64,000 nt of DNA. Source: Astrobacterium formosum. Lineage in GTDB: Bacteria; Pseudomonadota; Alphaproteobacteria; Rhizobiales; Xanthobacteraceae. The stretch is from NCBI GenBank assembly GCA_030848545.1, contig JAVDCA010000001.1:434001-498000 (forward strand), in the 5' to 3' direction. The position numbers and the translations under genes were made by a program. Below the pieces are notes generated by a model that did no database searches, was not told the origin of the DNA, and saw nothing but the letters and a program-made list of their open reading frames with translations. Within the stretch, counting starts at the first letter, position 1. Each line of letters starts with the position of its first letter. This document shows, piece after piece, positions 36,313 through 48,730 of this stretch.

Positions 36313-37254
36313 ATGTTCGCCGCGATCGTGCGCAAGTTCGCGGGGATGCTCGTCGTCATGTACATCGTCGCCACGATGGTGTTCTTCCTGACGCGGCTCG
36401 CCCCCGGAGACCCGGCCTCGCTCATGCTCGGCGATCAGGCGTCACTCACGGACATCGAGGAACTGCGCCGCACCTACGGGCTCGATCAGCCCGTGATCGT
36501 GCAGTACATTCTCTGGCTCAAGGAAGTCGTGCGCGGCAACCTGGGACAATCGATCTTCCTGCAGCGATCCGTTCTCCAGGCGATCGCCGAACGGGCGGAG
36601 CCGACCTTTTTCCTGGCGCTCTTTTCCATCCTGATCGCGGCGGCGATCGGAATTCCCGCCGGCATCATCTCGGCGGTGTGGCGGGGGCAGCGGATCGATC
36701 AGGTCGTCAGCGCCGGCGCCATGCTGGCCGCGAGCATTCCGAGCTTTTGGCTCGGGCTTTTGTTCATCCAGTTCTTTTCTGTCCGCATGGGCTGGTTTCC
36801 GGTTGCGGGCTACGGGCCGCCCGGGGGATCGTTCGCCGAACGGCTGTATCACCTCATGTTGCCGGCGAGCGTCCTCGGCATCGTCAATTCGGCGCTGATC
36901 ACCCGTTTCACGCGCGGCAGCATGCTCGATGTCCTGAGCGAGGACTACGTGCGCACGGCCCGCGCCAAGGGCCTGTCTGAAGCCCGTATCGTACTCCGGC
37001 ACGGGCTCGGAAACGCACTCGTGCCGATCATCACCGTGGTCGGCTTGACGGCTGCCTTGCTGGTCGGAGGGGCGATCGTCACCGAGACCGTCTTCGGGCT
37101 GCCCGGAATCGGAAACCTGGTGGTGTCGGCCGTGCTGCGCCGCGACTACCCGGTCATCCAGGGTGCGCTCATCGTCATCGCCGGCATCTATGTTCTCATC
37201 AACCTGTCCATCGACGTCCTGTACACGTTCGTCGATCCACGTGTGAAATACTGA
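36313..37254 (+). CDS. Dipeptide-type ABC transporter permease (DppB family)
   Basis: A 313-residue permease with an N-terminal helix (MLVVMYIVATMVFFLTRLAPGDP), the classic DppB LAPGDPA motif, and the EAA loop YVRTARAKGLSEARIVLRHG. The ATG at 36313 follows GGGAGG; longer in-frame starts reach into the preceding gene. It heterodimerises with the DppC-type permease 11 bases downstream. Confidence 0.93.
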   Translation: MFAAIVRKFAGMLVVMYIVATMVFFLTRLAPGDPASLMLGDQASLTDIEELRRTYGLDQPVIVQYILWLKEVVRGNLGQSIFLQRSVLQAIAERAEPTFFLALFSILIAAAIGIPAGIISAVWRGQRIDQVVSAGAMLAASIPSFWLGLLFIQFFSVRMGWFPVAGYGPPGGSFAERLYHLMLPASVLGIVNSALITRFTRGSMLDVLSEDYVRTARAKGLSEARIVLRHGLGNALVPIITVVGLTAALLVGGAIVTETVFGLPGIGNLVVSAVLRRDYPVIQGALIVIAGIYVLINLSIDVLYTFVDPRVKY

Positions 37255-37265
37255 GCGAACCACCG

Positions 37266-38113
37266 ATGCAGCGTTCCCCGACGAGATTGTTCCTGGAGCG
37301 GCTGTTCCGGCGCCGGCTCGTGCTCATCGCGGCGCTGATCCTGCTCGTGGTCGTCGTCCTCGCGGTGTTCGCGCCGCTGATCGCGCCGTACTCGCCGACC
37401 GGCATGCGCGTCACGCAAAGACTGAGGCCGCCCAGCTTCACGAACTGGTTCGGCACCGACGAGTTCGGACGCGACGTGCTGTCGCGGGTCATATATGGCG
37501 GGCGGGCTTCGCTCGGCATCGGTCTTGCCGTCGTGGTCGCCTCGATGGTGGCCGGCACGGCGCTCGGGTTGTTCGCGGGATACTTCCGCGTGCTCGATGC
37601 GCCGGTCATGCGCCTCGTCGACGCCATGATGTCGCTGCCCGACATTCTGCTCGCAATCTTCCTGGTGGCAGTTCTGGGCGGCTCGGCCGGCAATGTGGTG
37701 CTGGCGCTCGCGGTCGTCTACACGCCGAGAGTGACCCGCGTGGTGCGCAGCTCGACCCTGGTGGTGCGCGAACTGCCCTTCGTGGAGGCCGCCCGGACGC
37801 TGGGCGTCTCCACCTGGCGCATCATGACGGTGCACATTCTCCTGAATGTCGCCTCGCCGGTGCTGGTGCAGGCGACGTTCATCTTCGCCTATGCGGTGCT
37901 GGCGGAGGCGGGGCTCTCCTTCCTCGGCGTCGGCGTCCCGCCCGAGATCCCGACCTGGGGCACGATGATCGCTGCCGGGCAGAATTACGCCGACCGGTCC
38001 ATGTGGGTGGTCCTGTTCCCCGGCCTCGCGATCGTCCTCGCCGCGCTCAGCCTCCAGGTCCTCGGGGACGGCCTGCGCGACATGCTGGACCCGAAACTGC
38101 GGAAGTCCTTGTG

Positions 38114-38114
<1 letters not shown>
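37266..38114 (+). CDS. Dipeptide-type ABC transporter permease (DppC family)
   Basis: A 282-residue permease with an N-terminal helix after a short Arg-rich head. It carries the DppC signature NWFGTDEFGRDVLSRVIYGGR and the EAA loop FVEAARTLGVSTWRIMTVHIL. Its stop overlaps the next gene's start (TGATG), showing translational coupling with the ATPase genes. Confidence 0.94.
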
Positions 38115-39105
<991 letters not shown>

Positions 39106-39121
<16 letters not shown>

Positions 39122-40089
39122 ACGAAGCTCCCCTGGTCGAGATGCGGGCACTGACGAAGCATTTCGGCAGGCCGCCGATGCTGGTCCACGCGGTGGAGAA
39201 CGTCAGCTTCTCGGTGAACCGCGGCGAGGTCGTGGGATTGGTGGGCGAATCCGGTTCCGGCAAGAGCACGATCGGCAGGTTGATCCTGCGTGCGATCGAC
39301 GTCACCTCCGGTTCCATTGTGTTCGACGGCACGCCCATCGAGGCGATGAGCCAGCGCGCTCTGCGTCCGCTGCGGCGGCGGATGCAGATGGTGTTCCAGG
39401 ACCCCTATGCGAGCCTCAATCCGCGGCTTCGGGTCTCCGACATCATCGGCGAGGCCATCGACGCCCATGGCCTCGCCCGTGGCGCGGCGCGGGCAGCACG
39501 GATCGCCGAGCTCCTGAACATCGTCGGTCTGGAAGCCGGGCATGCGGGCCGCTTTCCCCATGAGTTTTCCGGCGGGCAGCGCCAGCGCATCGGCATCGCG
39601 CGCGCGCTCGCGGTCGAGCCCGACCTCATCATCGCCGACGAGCCGGTATCCGCCCTCGACGTGTCGGTGCAGGCCCAGGTCCTCAATCTCCTGCAGGACC
39701 TTCGCCTGCGATTCGGCATGGCGATGCTGTTCATCAGCCACGATCTCGATGTCATCCGGTTGATCTGCGACCGTATCGTCGTGCTCTATCTCGGCCGGAT
39801 CATGGAGATCGGTCCGGCGGAGAGCGTCTGCGGCAGCCCCGCCCATCCATACACGCAGGCGCTGCTCGCCGCGGTCCCGCGCCCGGATCCCGACCGGCCG
39901 CGCATCCGGCGGATGCTGCATGGGGAAATTCCCTCTCCCCTGTCGCCGCCATCCGGCTGCGTGTTTCGCACCCGCTGCCCCTACGCGCTCGAGGCGTGTG
40001 CGTCGGCCGTCCCGCCGCTTCGCGATCTCGGCGATGGCCGTGTCATCGCCTGCGTGCGGGACGACATTGAGTTCGACGTGCCGGTCTGA
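39106..40089 (+). CDS. Dipeptide-type ABC transporter ATP-binding protein (DppF family)
   Basis: A 327-residue ATPase. Walker A is GESGSGKSTIGR, the signature is FSGGQRQRIGIA, Walker B is LIIADEPVSALD and the switch is LFISHDL. A C-terminal cysteine motif (CVFRTRCPYALEAC) is present. The ATG at 39106 has AAGGTG at good spacing; ATG 39118 overlaps the DppD stop as ATGA and is the alternative. It closes the operon, which converges on kdpE. Confidence 0.93.
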
Positions 40090-40143
40090 TCATCGCAGGG
40101 AAGGGCGAGTACGACGCCGTCGGGAGAAGAATTCCCGGTCGGA

Positions 40144-40833
40144 TCAGTCGGGAGCGCGCAGCCGGTAGCCGATTCCGGTTTCGATGAGGATGTATTGGGG
40201 CAGTTCGGGATCGGTCTCGATCTTGCGCCGGAGTTGACGCACGTAGACGCGCAGGTACTGGGCGTCGACGCTCTCGTTCCACAATTCGCCGATCAGGAAC
40301 TTGTGGGTCAGCACCTTGCCGGCATGCTGGACGAGGAGGCGCAACAGTTCGTACTCCTTGGGCGACAGCTTCACCTCCTGCTCGCCGACCCTGACGATCC
40401 GCCGCACCAGGTCGACCGAGAGTTCGCCGGCCTTGAATACCGGTCGCTCGCCTTGCACCTGCAAACGGTGGCGCAGCGCGGTGCGCATGCGCGCCAGGAG
40501 TTCGTCCATTCCGAACGGCTTGGTGACGTAGTCGTCCGCCCCGAGGTCGAGCGCCGCGACCTTGCCGGCCTCGTCGTCGCGGCTCGAAAGGACCACGATC
40601 GGTACCTGCCCGTCGCGGGAACGAAGGAGGCGCAAGAGTTCTTGGCCCCGGATATCCGGCAGGCCGAGATCCAGTATGACGATATCGGGATGCTGCGCCA
40701 TCAGTTCGAGAGCCGTATTGCCGTTTGGTGCGTCGAGAATGTCGTAGCCCTGTGTGCCCAGCCCCATGCGCAGGAGCTTGCGGATGGGGGGCTCGTCGTC
40801 GACGACCAGGACCTTGATGGGGGCGGCGGTCAT
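40144..40833 (-). CDS. kdpE: Response regulator KdpE of the potassium two-component system
   Basis: A 229-residue OmpR/PhoB-type regulator. The receiver domain has [10 protein letters not shown], phospho-acceptor Asp55 ([10 protein letters not shown]) and VTKPFG. A winged-helix C-terminal domain ends in YRLRAPD. Its ATG overlaps the kdpD stop by four bases, so the pair is translationally coupled. It is expected to activate the kdp operon under potassium limitation or osmotic stress. Confidence 0.95.
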   Translation of the reverse strand: MTAAPIKVLVVDDEPPIRKLLRMGLGTQGYDILDAPNGNTALELMAQHPDIVILDLGLPDIRGQELLRLLRSRDGQVPIVVLSSRDDEAGKVAALDLGADDYVTKPFGMDELLARMRTALRHRLQVQGERPVFKAGELSVDLVRRIVRVGEQEVKLSPKEYELLRLLVQHAGKVLTHKFLIGELWNESVDAQYLRVYVRQLRRKIETDPELPQYILIETGIGYRLRAPD

Positions 40834-43559
40834 GCGGATGTGTCCAATGGGGCGACGTCCGCCGGGACCGGCAGCGTGACGGTGAACGCGGCGCCACTGC
40901 GGTCGGTTCTGTTGGCGGCCACGATGGTGCCGTTCATGGCCTCGATGAAACCGCGCGAAATGGCAAGGCCCAGGCCGGTGCCGGCGCGAACACGGTCGAC
41001 CTTCTGAACGCGGTAGAACTTGTCGAAGATCCGTCCGATCTCGTCGGGCGGGATGCCCGGGCCCTCGTCCAGGACTTGCAGGTGGACGACGTTGCGGTCA
41101 CGCCAAACGCGGATCTGCACCGTGGTGCCGGCGGCGGCGTATTTGGCGGCGTTGTCGAGCAGGTTGAACAGCGCCTGTTCGAACAACACCGGATCGATCC
41201 GTATCATCGGCAGGTCCGGTGCGATGTCGACCTCGACGCGGTGACGGGCGAGAAATGCCCGCGCGCGCCGCAGCGCGCTACCGACGATCTCGTCGACATC
41301 GATGAGATCGAGCTTGGGTGCCACGGCACCGGAGTCCAACCGTGTCATGTCGAGCAGGTTGGCGATGAAGCGGTTGAGGCGATCCGATTCCTCGATGATG
41401 GTGGCGAGCAGCTCGGCCTTCTGGGCTTCGCCGAGACCGCCGCTCAGCGAACGCAATGTACTCGCCGCGCCGAGAATCGCCGCCAACGGCGTCTTCAGGT
41501 CGTGGGAGATCGACGTCAACAGGGCGGAGCGCAGGCGGTCGTTGTCGATCGTGCGCTTGATGCGGTCCATGTCCTCGACGAGATGTACGCGCTCGATCGC
41601 CAGCGCGCTCTGGTCGATGAGGGCGTCGAGGAGGCGGCGCTCGTCCGGCGTCAGCAACGGTCCGGTCTTGTCGGAATCGATGCCGATGACGCCGACGGCT
41701 CCGCGGCCGGTTCGCATCGGCAGGAACAGCCATTTGGCGCCCGGCAACGTGTCGGCGCCGCGGCCGGCGGGACGGTTGCTTTCCAACGCCCACTTCGCCG
41801 CCGCCACGTCGGGTTCGGCGAGCATGTCCTCGGGCGGATATCCGGACTTCACCATCAACGCGCCGTCTTCCGGCAGGAGCAGCACGACCCGCACCTTCAA
41901 CATCAGGGCGATCTGATAGGCGGTCGCCCACAGGACATCGTCGAGCGTGCCGACGCCCGCGAGCTTGCGGCTGAAAGTATGGAGCGACTCGGTGGTGCGG
42001 GCGCGGCCCGTCGCCACCAGGGCCTGCGTTCTCACCCGCGCGGCGACGTTGGACACCAGCATCGCCACGACGGTGAAGAAGAAGAAGGCCGCAACGTTGT
42101 TGGGATCGGTGATCGTGAAGGTGTAGAGCGGTGGCAGGAAGAAGAAGTTGTAGCACAGCGAGGCGATGACGCTGGCGAACAGGGACGGCAGCAGACCATA
42201 GCGCACCGCGACGGCGACGATCGAAGTGATGAAGACGAGATCGGCGTTCTCGATGCCGAACCAGGGGTGGCTGGAGAGACCGAAGCCGATCGCCAGTGCG
42301 ACCGCCACGGCCACAAACGAGATCGCGTAAGGAATGGGATCGAATGGCTCGCTGGCCGGCGCCGTCCGGACGGTCTTCTTCGGGATCGGCTCGCCGGCGA
42401 CCTGATCGCCGGCGATGACGTGGACGCTGATACTGCCGGCGCGCCGGATGAGGTCGTGGACGATCGATCCGTGGAATATCTCGAACCAGCGCGAGCGGCT
42501 GGATTTGCCGATGATGATCTGGGTGGCGTTGTGGGTGTGGGCGTAGCGGATGATGTCGTCGGCGACGCGGCGGTCGCCGCGCGGCGTTGTCACGGCCTCG
42601 CCGCCGAGCGCCACGGCAAGACGCAAGGTATCGGCGACCCGGTCGCGCTCGACCTCGTCGAGCTGCAGGGTGCGGCGGCTCTCCACGTAGAGCGCCGTCC
42701 ATGACCCGTGCAGCCGATCGGCGAGCCGCTTGGCATAGCGCACCAGCCCGGCGGCGCGCGGATCCTCGCTGATGCAGACGAGTACGCGTTCGCCGGCCGC
42801 CCACGGGCCGGAAATGGCATGCGCCTGCATCTCACTCAGAAGCTGCTCGTCGACCCGTTCGGCGGTCCGCCTCAGCGACAACTCGCGCAGGGCGGTCAAG
42901 TTGGCGGACGAGAAGAAATGTTCCAGCGCCCGTTCGGCCTGCTTGGGGACGTAGACCTTGCCTTCCTTCAGGCGCTGGATCAGGTCGTCCGGGGTGATGT
43001 CGATCAGTTCGACGGCGTCGGCACGGTCGAAGATGGCGTCCGGAACGGTTTCGCGCACGCGCACGCGGGTGATCTGCGCGACGACGTCGTTCAGGCTTTC
43101 GATGTGCTGGATGTTGACGGTGGTGTAGACGTCGATGCCGTGGGCGAGGATCTCTTCGACGTCGAGCCAGCGCTTGGGATGGCGACTGCCCTCCGCATTG
43201 GTGTGGGCGAGTTCGTCGACCAGGACGACCTGCGGCCGGCGGGCAATGACGGCATCCAGGTCCATCTCCTCGACGATGCGCCCCTTGTAGTCGATGCGCC
43301 GGCGCGGGACGACCTCGAGGCCTTCGAGGAGAGCCTCGGTCTCGCGCCGTCCATGGGTCTCGACCACGCCGACGACGATATCGTAGCCGTCCTTCCTGCG
43401 GTTGTGAGCCGACTGCAGCATCTCATAGGTCTTGCCGACGCCCGGGGCGGCGCCGACGAAGATCTTGAGCCTGCCGGCACGGCCTTCTTCCCGTCGCGCC
43501 GCTTCGAGCAGAGCTTCGGGCGAAGGCCGCTGGTCGTCATCGTGCCGCTGATCGGCCAT
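40830..43559 (-). CDS. kdpD: Sensor histidine kinase KdpD
   Basis: A 909-residue membrane sensor. The N-terminal KdpD domain holds a Walker-type [13 protein letters not shown] (about 31-43). A universal-stress-like domain lies about 250-370, four helices (DUF4118) about 400-500, and a GAF-like region about 530-650. The phospho-acceptor His is in [10 protein letters not shown] near residue 685, followed by the ATPase domain with [10 protein letters not shown] and GTGLGLAIS. It senses potassium and ionic state and phosphorylates KdpE. It lies 41 bases after kdpC. Confidence 0.96.
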   Translation of the reverse strand: MADQRHDDDQRPSPEALLEAARREEGRAGRLKIFVGAAPGVGKTYEMLQSAHNRRKDGYDIVVGVVETHGRRETEALLEGLEVVPRRRIDYKGRIVEEMDLDAVIARRPQVVLVDELAHTNAEGSRHPKRWLDVEEILAHGIDVYTTVNIQHIESLNDVVAQITRVRVRETVPDAIFDRADAVELIDITPDDLIQRLKEGKVYVPKQAERALEHFFSSANLTALRELSLRRTAERVDEQLLSEMQAHAISGPWAAGERVLVCISEDPRAAGLVRYAKRLADRLHGSWTALYVESRRTLQLDEVERDRVADTLRLAVALGGEAVTTPRGDRRVADDIIRYAHTHNATQIIIGKSSRSRWFEIFHGSIVHDLIRRAGSISVHVIAGDQVAGEPIPKKTVRTAPASEPFDPIPYAISFVAVAVALAIGFGLSSHPWFGIENADLVFITSIVAVAVRYGLLPSLFASVIASLCYNFFFLPPLYTFTITDPNNVAAFFFFTVVAMLVSNVAARVRTQALVATGRARTTESLHTFSRKLAGVGTLDDVLWATAYQIALMLKVRVVLLLPEDGALMVKSGYPPEDMLAEPDVAAAKWALESNRPAGRGADTLPGAKWLFLPMRTGRGAVGVIGIDSDKTGPLLTPDERRLLDALIDQSALAIERVHLVEDMDRIKRTIDNDRLRSALLTSISHDLKTPLAAILGAASTLRSLSGGLGEAQKAELLATIIEESDRLNRFIANLLDMTRLDSGAVAPKLDLIDVDEIVGSALRRARAFLARHRVEVDIAPDLPMIRIDPVLFEQALFNLLDNAAKYAAAGTTVQIRVWRDRNVVHLQVLDEGPGIPPDEIGRIFDKFYRVQKVDRVRAGTGLGLAISRGFIEAMNGTIVAANRTDRSGAAFTVTLPVPADVAPLDTSA

Positions 43560-43600
43560 GACGGGTCTTCGTCTTTCCTATCGACCGCATGGCCGATGTC

Positions 43601-44206
43601 TCAGCGCGGCGCCAAACGGTCCAGGGCCATGTTCAGAGCCAGAACGTTGACGCGCGGCTCGCCGAGGATGCCGAGAAAGCGGCCTTGGACATGCTCGCCG
43701 ACGAGCCGGCGGACGCGATCTTCGGACAGATTGCGCGCCTTCGCAACCCGCGCCACTTGGAACAGGGCCGCATCCGGGGAAATGTCGGGATCGAGGCCGC
43801 TGCCGGAGGCGGTGACGAGATCGGTCGGCACGGGTGCATTCGCGTTTTCGGCCTTGCGTTTGTCGACTTCACCCTTAATGCGTTCGATCAGGACTTTGCT
43901 GGTCGGGCCGAGGTTGGAGCCGGCGCTGTTTGCCGCATTATAGGGCGCGTCGATCGTCTTGGTCGGGTCGGTCGGATCGGGCCCGCTGGTCGCCGACGGG
44001 CGGCCCTGAAAGTAGCCGCCGTCCGTGAACGTCTGCCCGATCAGGGACGAACCGATCACGTGGCCGTCCTTGACCAGGAGGCTGCCGTTCGCCTGATGCG
44101 GGAAGGCGATCTGGGCGATGCCGGTGATGGCGAGAGGATAGATGAGGCCGGTGATGATCGTGAACATGACGATCAGCACGAGCGCGGGACGAAGTTCGCG
44201 AAGCAT
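43601..44206 (-). CDS. kdpC: Potassium-transporting ATPase subunit KdpC
   Basis: A 201-residue single-pass membrane subunit. A helix spans about residues 8-30 ([21 protein letters not shown]). It is followed by conserved [21 protein letters not shown] and a C-terminal [11 protein letters not shown]. KdpC stabilises the KdpFABC complex. It starts 11 bases after the kdpB stop. Confidence 0.96.
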   Translation of the reverse strand: MLRELRPALVLIVMFTIITGLIYPLAITGIAQIAFPHQANGSLLVKDGHVIGSSLIGQTFTDGGYFQGRPSATSGPDPTDPTKTIDAPYNAANSAGSNLGPTSKVLIERIKGEVDKRKAENANAPVPTDLVTASGSGLDPDISPDAALFQVARVAKARNLSEDRVRRLVGEHVQGRFLGILGEPRVNVLALNMALDRLAPR

Positions 44207-44217
44207 GACGCCCTCCT

Positions 44218-46323
44218 TTAGACGAGGCCGATGGCGGTGACGGCGAGGTCGATCGCCTTGATGCCGATGAACGGCACCACCAAGCCGCCGACGCCGTAGA
44301 TCAAGAGGTTGCGGCGCAACAGGGGTGCGGCGCCGATCGGCCGGTAGGCGACACCCTTGAGGGCGAGCGGGATCAAGGCGACGATGATCAGCGCGTTGAA
44401 GATGATCGCCGACAATATCGCGCTCTGCGGGCTCGCCAGGTTCATGATGTTGAGCGCGGCGAGTTGCGGATAGAAGGCGAGGAACATGGCCGGGATGATG
44501 GCGAAATACTTCGCCACGTCATTGGCGATCGAGAATGTCGTCAGCGAGCCGCGGGTCATCAGGAGCTGCTTGCCGATTTCGACGATCTCGATGAGCTTGG
44601 TCGGGTTGCTGTCGAGGTCGACCATGTTGCCGGCCTCGCGCGCCGCCTGCGTGCCGGTGTTCATGGCGACGCCGACGTCGGCCTGGGCGAGGGCGGGGGC
44701 GTCATTGGTGCCGTCGCCGCACATGGCGACGAGGCGGCCCTTGGCCTGTTCGTCGCGGATGAGGCGCAGCTTGTCTTCGGGCGTCGCCTGGGCGAGGAAA
44801 TCGTCGACGCCGGCTTCCGCTGCGATCGCCGCCGCCGTCATCGGGTTGTCGCCGGTGATCATGATGGTGCGGATGCCCATGCGACGCAGTTCGACGAAGC
44901 GCTCACGGATGCCGCCCTTGATGACATCTTTCAACTGAACGATCCCCAGGAGCCTGCCGTCCTTGGCGACGGCGAGCGGCGTGCCGCCCGATTTGGCGAT
45001 CGCTTCGGCGATGGCGTTGGTCTCCCGTACGGTCTCGGCGCTGACGGCCGGCTGCAAGGCGAGGGCGGTCGCCTGGGAGGAGGCAGCGGGCGCTTTGAGC
45101 AGGCCCAGGACGGCATCGACCGCGCCTTTGCGCACCCACGAGCCACCGACCTCGACGCCGCTCATGCGGCTCTGGGCCGTGAACGGGATGAAATGCGCGT
45201 CGAGTTCGTTGAGGTCGCGGCCGCGGATGCCGTATTTCTCCTTGGCGAGGACGACGATGGATCGCCCCTCCGGCGTCTCGTCGGCAAGCGAGGCGAGCTG
45301 GGCCGCGTCGGCGAGTTCCTGCTCGCTGACGCCGCGCAGAGGCTTGAATTCGGTCGCCTGGCGGTTGCCGAGCGTGATGGTACCGGTCTTGTCGAGGAGG
45401 AGCGTGTCGACGTCGCCCGAGGCTTCGACAGCGCGGCCCGACATGGCGAGCACGTTGAAGCGCACCAGCCGGTCCATGCCGGCGATGCCGATCGCCGACA
45501 ACAAGGCCCCGATGGTGGTCGGGATCAAGGTGACGAACAGCGCCACCACGACCACGACCGAAATGGTGCCGCCCGCATAGTTGGCGAAGCTCGGGATCGT
45601 CGCGGTGGCGAACACGAAGATGATGGTCATGCCGGCGAGCAGGATGTTGAGCGCGATCTCGTTGGGGGTCTTCTGGCGTTCGGCGCCCTCGACCAGATGG
45701 ATCATGCGGTCGAGGAAGGTCGAGCCCGGCGCCGCCGTGATGCGTACGCGGATCGAGTCGGACAGCACCTGCGTGCCGCCGGTGACGGCCGAGCGGTCGC
45801 CGCCGGACTCGCGGATCACCGGTGCCGATTCGCCGGTGATGGCCGCCTCGTTGACCGAGGCGATGCCCTCGATCACCTCGCCGTCGGACGGGATGGTATC
45901 GCCGGCCGCGACCAGGACGATGTCGCCGACCTTGAGGCTGGTGCTCGGTACGCTCCTGTAGTCACGCCCCGATCCTGTCATGAGCTTGGCCTGGGTCTGG
46001 GTGCGCTGCCGGCGCAGCGAATCGGCTTGCGCCTTGCCGCGCCCCTCGGCGATCGCCTCGGCGAAGTTGGCGAACAGGACGGTGGTCCACAGCCACAGGA
46101 TGATCTGAAAGGTGAAGCCGAGGCCGGGGCTGCCGGAAACGAGTTCGCGCACGAACACGACGGTGGTCAAAGCCGCCACCACTTCGACCACGAACATGAC
46201 CGGGTTGCGGATCATGAGGCGCGGGTCGAGCTTCACGAAGGCGGATACGATTGCCGGCCAGACGATCTTCGGATCGAGCAGAGCCGAGACGGGAACCCGT
46301 TTGCGGACTTGCGTGCTTTGCAT
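44218..46323 (-). CDS. kdpB: Potassium-transporting P-type ATPase catalytic subunit KdpB
   Basis: A 701-residue P-type ATPase. The phosphorylated Asp311 lies in [18 protein letters not shown] is the actuator motif (TGES) and [16 protein letters not shown] is the hinge motif. It hydrolyses ATP to power potassium movement through KdpA. Length and motif order are normal. Confidence 0.98.
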   Translation of the reverse strand: MQSTQVRKRVPVSALLDPKIVWPAIVSAFVKLDPRLMIRNPVMFVVEVVAALTTVVFVRELVSGSPGLGFTFQIILWLWTTVLFANFAEAIAEGRGKAQADSLRRQRTQTQAKLMTGSGRDYRSVPSTSLKVGDIVLVAAGDTIPSDGEVIEGIASVNEAAITGESAPVIRESGGDRSAVTGGTQVLSDSIRVRITAAPGSTFLDRMIHLVEGAERQKTPNEIALNILLAGMTIIFVFATATIPSFANYAGGTISVVVVVALFVTLIPTTIGALLSAIGIAGMDRLVRFNVLAMSGRAVEASGDVDTLLLDKTGTITLGNRQATEFKPLRGVSEQELADAAQLASLADETPEGRSIVVLAKEKYGIRGRDLNELDAHFIPFTAQSRMSGVEVGGSWVRKGAVDAVLGLLKAPAASSQATALALQPAVSAETVRETNAIAEAIAKSGGTPLAVAKDGRLLGIVQLKDVIKGGIRERFVELRRMGIRTIMITGDNPMTAAAIAAEAGVDDFLAQATPEDKLRLIRDEQAKGRLVAMCGDGTNDAPALAQADVGVAMNTGTQAAREAGNMVDLDSNPTKLIEIVEIGKQLLMTRGSLTTFSIANDVAKYFAIIPAMFLAFYPQLAALNIMNLASPQSAILSAIIFNALIIVALIPLALKGVAYRPIGAAPLLRRNLLIYGVGGLVVPFIGIKAIDLAVTAIGLV

Positions 46324-46347
46324 GGACGTGACTCCAAAGATATCCGA

Positions 46348-48051
46348 TCAGAAGGTCGACTTGGTCAGCATGGCAAAATGTTCTGCGACCGGTCCGAGCG
46401 CCAGCGCCGGGAAGAAGGTCAGGCCGCCGATGATGAGGATGACGCCGACGAGCAGGCCGACGAACAGGCCGCCATGGGTCGGGAACGTGCCGGCGGAGGC
46501 CGGGACGGTCTTCTTGGCGACCAGCGAGCCGGCGACCGCCATCATCGGGATGATGACGAAGTAGCGGCCGAACAGCATGGCGATGCCGCCGGTCGTGTTG
46601 TACCAGAGCGTGTTGCCGGTAAAGCCCGCGAAGGCCGAGCCGTTGTTGGCGGTCTGCGAGGTGTAGAGATAGAGCACTTCGGAGAAGCCGTGCGGCCCCG
46701 CGTCCTGCATGCTCGACAGGCCGAACGGCAGCAGCACGGCGACGGCCGGGAAGCCGAGCATGAACAGCGGCAGAACCAGGATGGCGAGCAGCGCCATCTT
46801 GACCTCCTTGGCCTCGATCTTCTTGCCGAGATATTCGGGCGTGCGGCCAACCATCAGGCCGGCCACGAAGACCGCGACGATGACCATCAGCAGCATGCCG
46901 TAGAGACCGGAGCCGACGCCCCCATAGATGATCTCGCCGAGCTGCATCATGATGATCGGGATCATGCCGCCGAGCGGCGTGAAGCTGTCGTGCATGGCAT
47001 TGACCGAGCCATTGGAGGCGGCGGTCGTCGCAACCGCCCACAGGCTCGAATTGGCGATGCCGAAGCGGACCTCCTTGCCCTCCATGTTGGCGGGGTCGAG
47101 CCCGAGCGCGGCGAAGTTGGTATTGCCGTAGGATTCGGCCCAATAACAGAGGGCGACGCCGGCGAGGAAGATCGCCGACATGGCGGCATAGAGCGCCCAC
47201 CCTTGCCGTTCGTCGCGCACCATGCGGCCGAAGGTCAGCGTCAACGCCGCCGGGATCAGCAGGATGGAGAGCATCTGCAGGAAGTTGGAGAGCGGCGTCG
47301 GGTTCTCATAGGGAACCGAGGAGTTCGCACTCCAGAAGCCGCCGCCATTGGTGCCGAGCTGCTTGATGGCGATCTGCGAGGCGGCCGGACCTTGGGACAG
47401 GGTCTGCTTGGCGCCTTCGAGCGTGGTGGCGTCCACATATGGGCCGATATTCTGCGGCACGCCCTGCCAGACGAGGACCAGCGCGCCCAGAACGGCGAGC
47501 GGCAACAGCACGTAGAGGGTGCAGCGCGTGAGATCGACCCAGAAATTGCCGACCGTCTTCGCCGACGTGCGGGCGAAAGCGCGCACGAGCGCGATGACGA
47601 GGGCGATACCGGTCGCTGCCGAGACGAAGTTCTGGGTCGTCAGCGCCGCCATCTGGGTCAGATAGCTCATGGTGCTTTCACCGCCGTAGTTCTGCCAGTT
47701 GGTGTTGCTGGTGAAACTGACCGCAGTGTTGAAGGCGAGGTCGGGCGCGACCGCCGACATGCCGGCGGGATTGAGCGGCAGCACCGCCTGGAACCGCTGC
47801 AAGGCATAGACGAGCGCGAAACCGGCTGCGTTGAACACGAGCATCGCGATCGTGTAGCTGATGCAGTGTTGTTCCCGCGTCGCGTCGACGCCGGCGAGGC
47901 GATACAGGCCGATCTCGACGGGTCTGAGAACGGGCGACAGGAGCGTGCGCTCGCCCTCGAACACGCGCGCCATGAACCGGCCGAGCGGCAGGACGAGCGC
48001 GGTGAGGACAACGAAATAGACGATGATCTGAAGCCAGCCGTTGGCAGTCAT
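46348..48051 (-). CDS. kdpA: Potassium-transporting ATPase potassium-binding subunit KdpA
   Basis: A 567-residue polytopic subunit with four potassium-channel-like repeats. Selectivity-type glycine loops are seen in [28 protein letters not shown], and [14 protein letters not shown] chose the ATG at 48051 (MTANGWLQ), which fits the family; an open frame upstream adds unrelated residues. KdpA binds and moves potassium while KdpB hydrolyses ATP. Confidence 0.97.
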   Translation of the reverse strand: MTANGWLQIIVYFVVLTALVLPLGRFMARVFEGERTLLSPVLRPVEIGLYRLAGVDATREQHCISYTIAMLVFNAAGFALVYALQRFQAVLPLNPAGMSAVAPDLAFNTAVSFTSNTNWQNYGGESTMSYLTQMAALTTQNFVSAATGIALVIALVRAFARTSAKTVGNFWVDLTRCTLYVLLPLAVLGALVLVWQGVPQNIGPYVDATTLEGAKQTLSQGPAASQIAIKQLGTNGGGFWSANSSVPYENPTPLSNFLQMLSILLIPAALTLTFGRMVRDERQGWALYAAMSAIFLAGVALCYWAESYGNTNFAALGLDPANMEGKEVRFGIANSSLWAVATTAASNGSVNAMHDSFTPLGGMIPIIMMQLGEIIYGGVGSGLYGMLLMVIVAVFVAGLMVGRTPEYLGKKIEAKEVKMALLAILVLPLFMLGFPAVAVLLPFGLSSMQDAGPHGFSEVLYLYTSQTANNGSAFAGFTGNTLWYNTTGGIAMLFGRYFVIIPMMAVAGSLVAKKTVPASAGTFPTHGGLFVGLLVGVILIIGGLTFFPALALGPVAEHFAMLTKSTF

Positions 48052-48076
48052 GGCGAACCTCTGTGTTGCGCTTGCG

Positions 48077-48166
48077 TCAGAACCGTTCGGGGCGCAGCAG
48101 CGCATAGGTCAGGTAGATGAGCAGGCCCAAGGTCACGAGGGCGGCGAGCGAATAGTCGAAGATCAT
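48077..48166 (-). CDS. kdpF: Potassium-transporting ATPase small subunit KdpF
   Basis: A 29-residue single-helix protein starting [11 protein letters not shown] and ending LRPERF, matching the known KdpF pattern of an N-terminal helix and charged C-terminus. It has a GAGGAGG ribosome site overlapping the stop of the preceding tiny ORF. KdpF stabilises the KdpABC complex in the membrane. It lies 25 bases before kdpA. Confidence 0.9.
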   Translation of the reverse strand: MIFDYSLAALVTLGLLIYLTYALLRPERF

Positions 48167-48176
48167 GGGATCCTCC

Positions 48177-48260
48177 TCAGAGCCACTCGCAGGCGTAGAC
48201 GTAGCCGAGCGCCAGCGCGAAGAAGCCGGCAGCGATGGCGAGCATGACGAGATCGAGCAT
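48177..48260 (-). CDS. 27-residue membrane microprotein preceding kdpF
   Basis: A tiny ORF starting MLDLVMLAIAAGFFALAL and ending YVYACEWL: one hydrophobic helix with a short polar C-terminus. GGGGAC lies upstream of the ATG, and its TGA abuts the kdpF ribosome site (TGAGGAGG), so the two are coupled. I recall similar short ORFs upstream of kdpA in other bacteria, but their function is not established. It may be a second KdpF-like helix. Confidence 0.65.
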   Translation of the reverse strand: MLDLVMLAIAAGFFALALGYVYACEWL

Positions 48261-48730
48261 GTCCGTGTCCCCGGATGAATTCGTCGAGGCGACGGAGCCG
48301 TGCTGTGTCACGTATGCCAGGAGCATGTGCCAACAGCATGGGTGTGGTCCGTGCCTGCCCTGATCAGATGGCACGCGGGTGCGTATTTTTTCGAGGGGGA
48401 ACCGGAGGGCGAGATATAGGAATCCCATAAAGACCGGACGCAAGGCCGCCGGCGGCGTCCCGCATGCGTGCATCCATATGCGATGCAGCGTCGGAGTGCG
48501 GCAGCCTCTTCGCGGACCTCGTCTGGCCCGCAAAGAGTGCCAGGCGTCATCGCCCGCCGGGTCGGCTTGCGACAATGGTCGCGTGTGGTGCCGGAAGTGA
48601 AATCAGCGCGGGCTTGCGCGAGGGCTTCCTCCCGGCCGGTCAAACGGGAGGGAGCGGAGGCATCATGTGATTTGCCGAATCCCGACTGAATGCTTCCAGC
48701 CGACGCGCCGAAGATGAAAGAGCGCCGGCC
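48261..48730. other. 470-base region holding the kdp promoter
   Basis: Lies between the start of the kdp operon and the end of the second tct operon, both on the minus strand. The KdpE-dependent promoter should be in its left half, but no binding site was identified by eye. No credible gene was seen. Confidence 0.4.

Noticed and set aside
40090-40143. Bidirectional terminator between dppF and kdpE
   Set aside because: Only a 5-bp CGGGA/TCCCG stem without a T-run was found, too weak to list.
44464-48120. A very long open frame (over 1200 codons) on the plus strand across kdpB and kdpA
   Set aside because: It is exactly antisense to well-conserved kdp genes and reads as low-complexity Arg/Asp/Glu/His-rich sequence, an effect of high GC codon use.
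48308-48689. Several 60-130 codon frames in the kdp upstream region
   Set aside because: They contradict each other, lack ribosome sites and resemble random high-GC translation.
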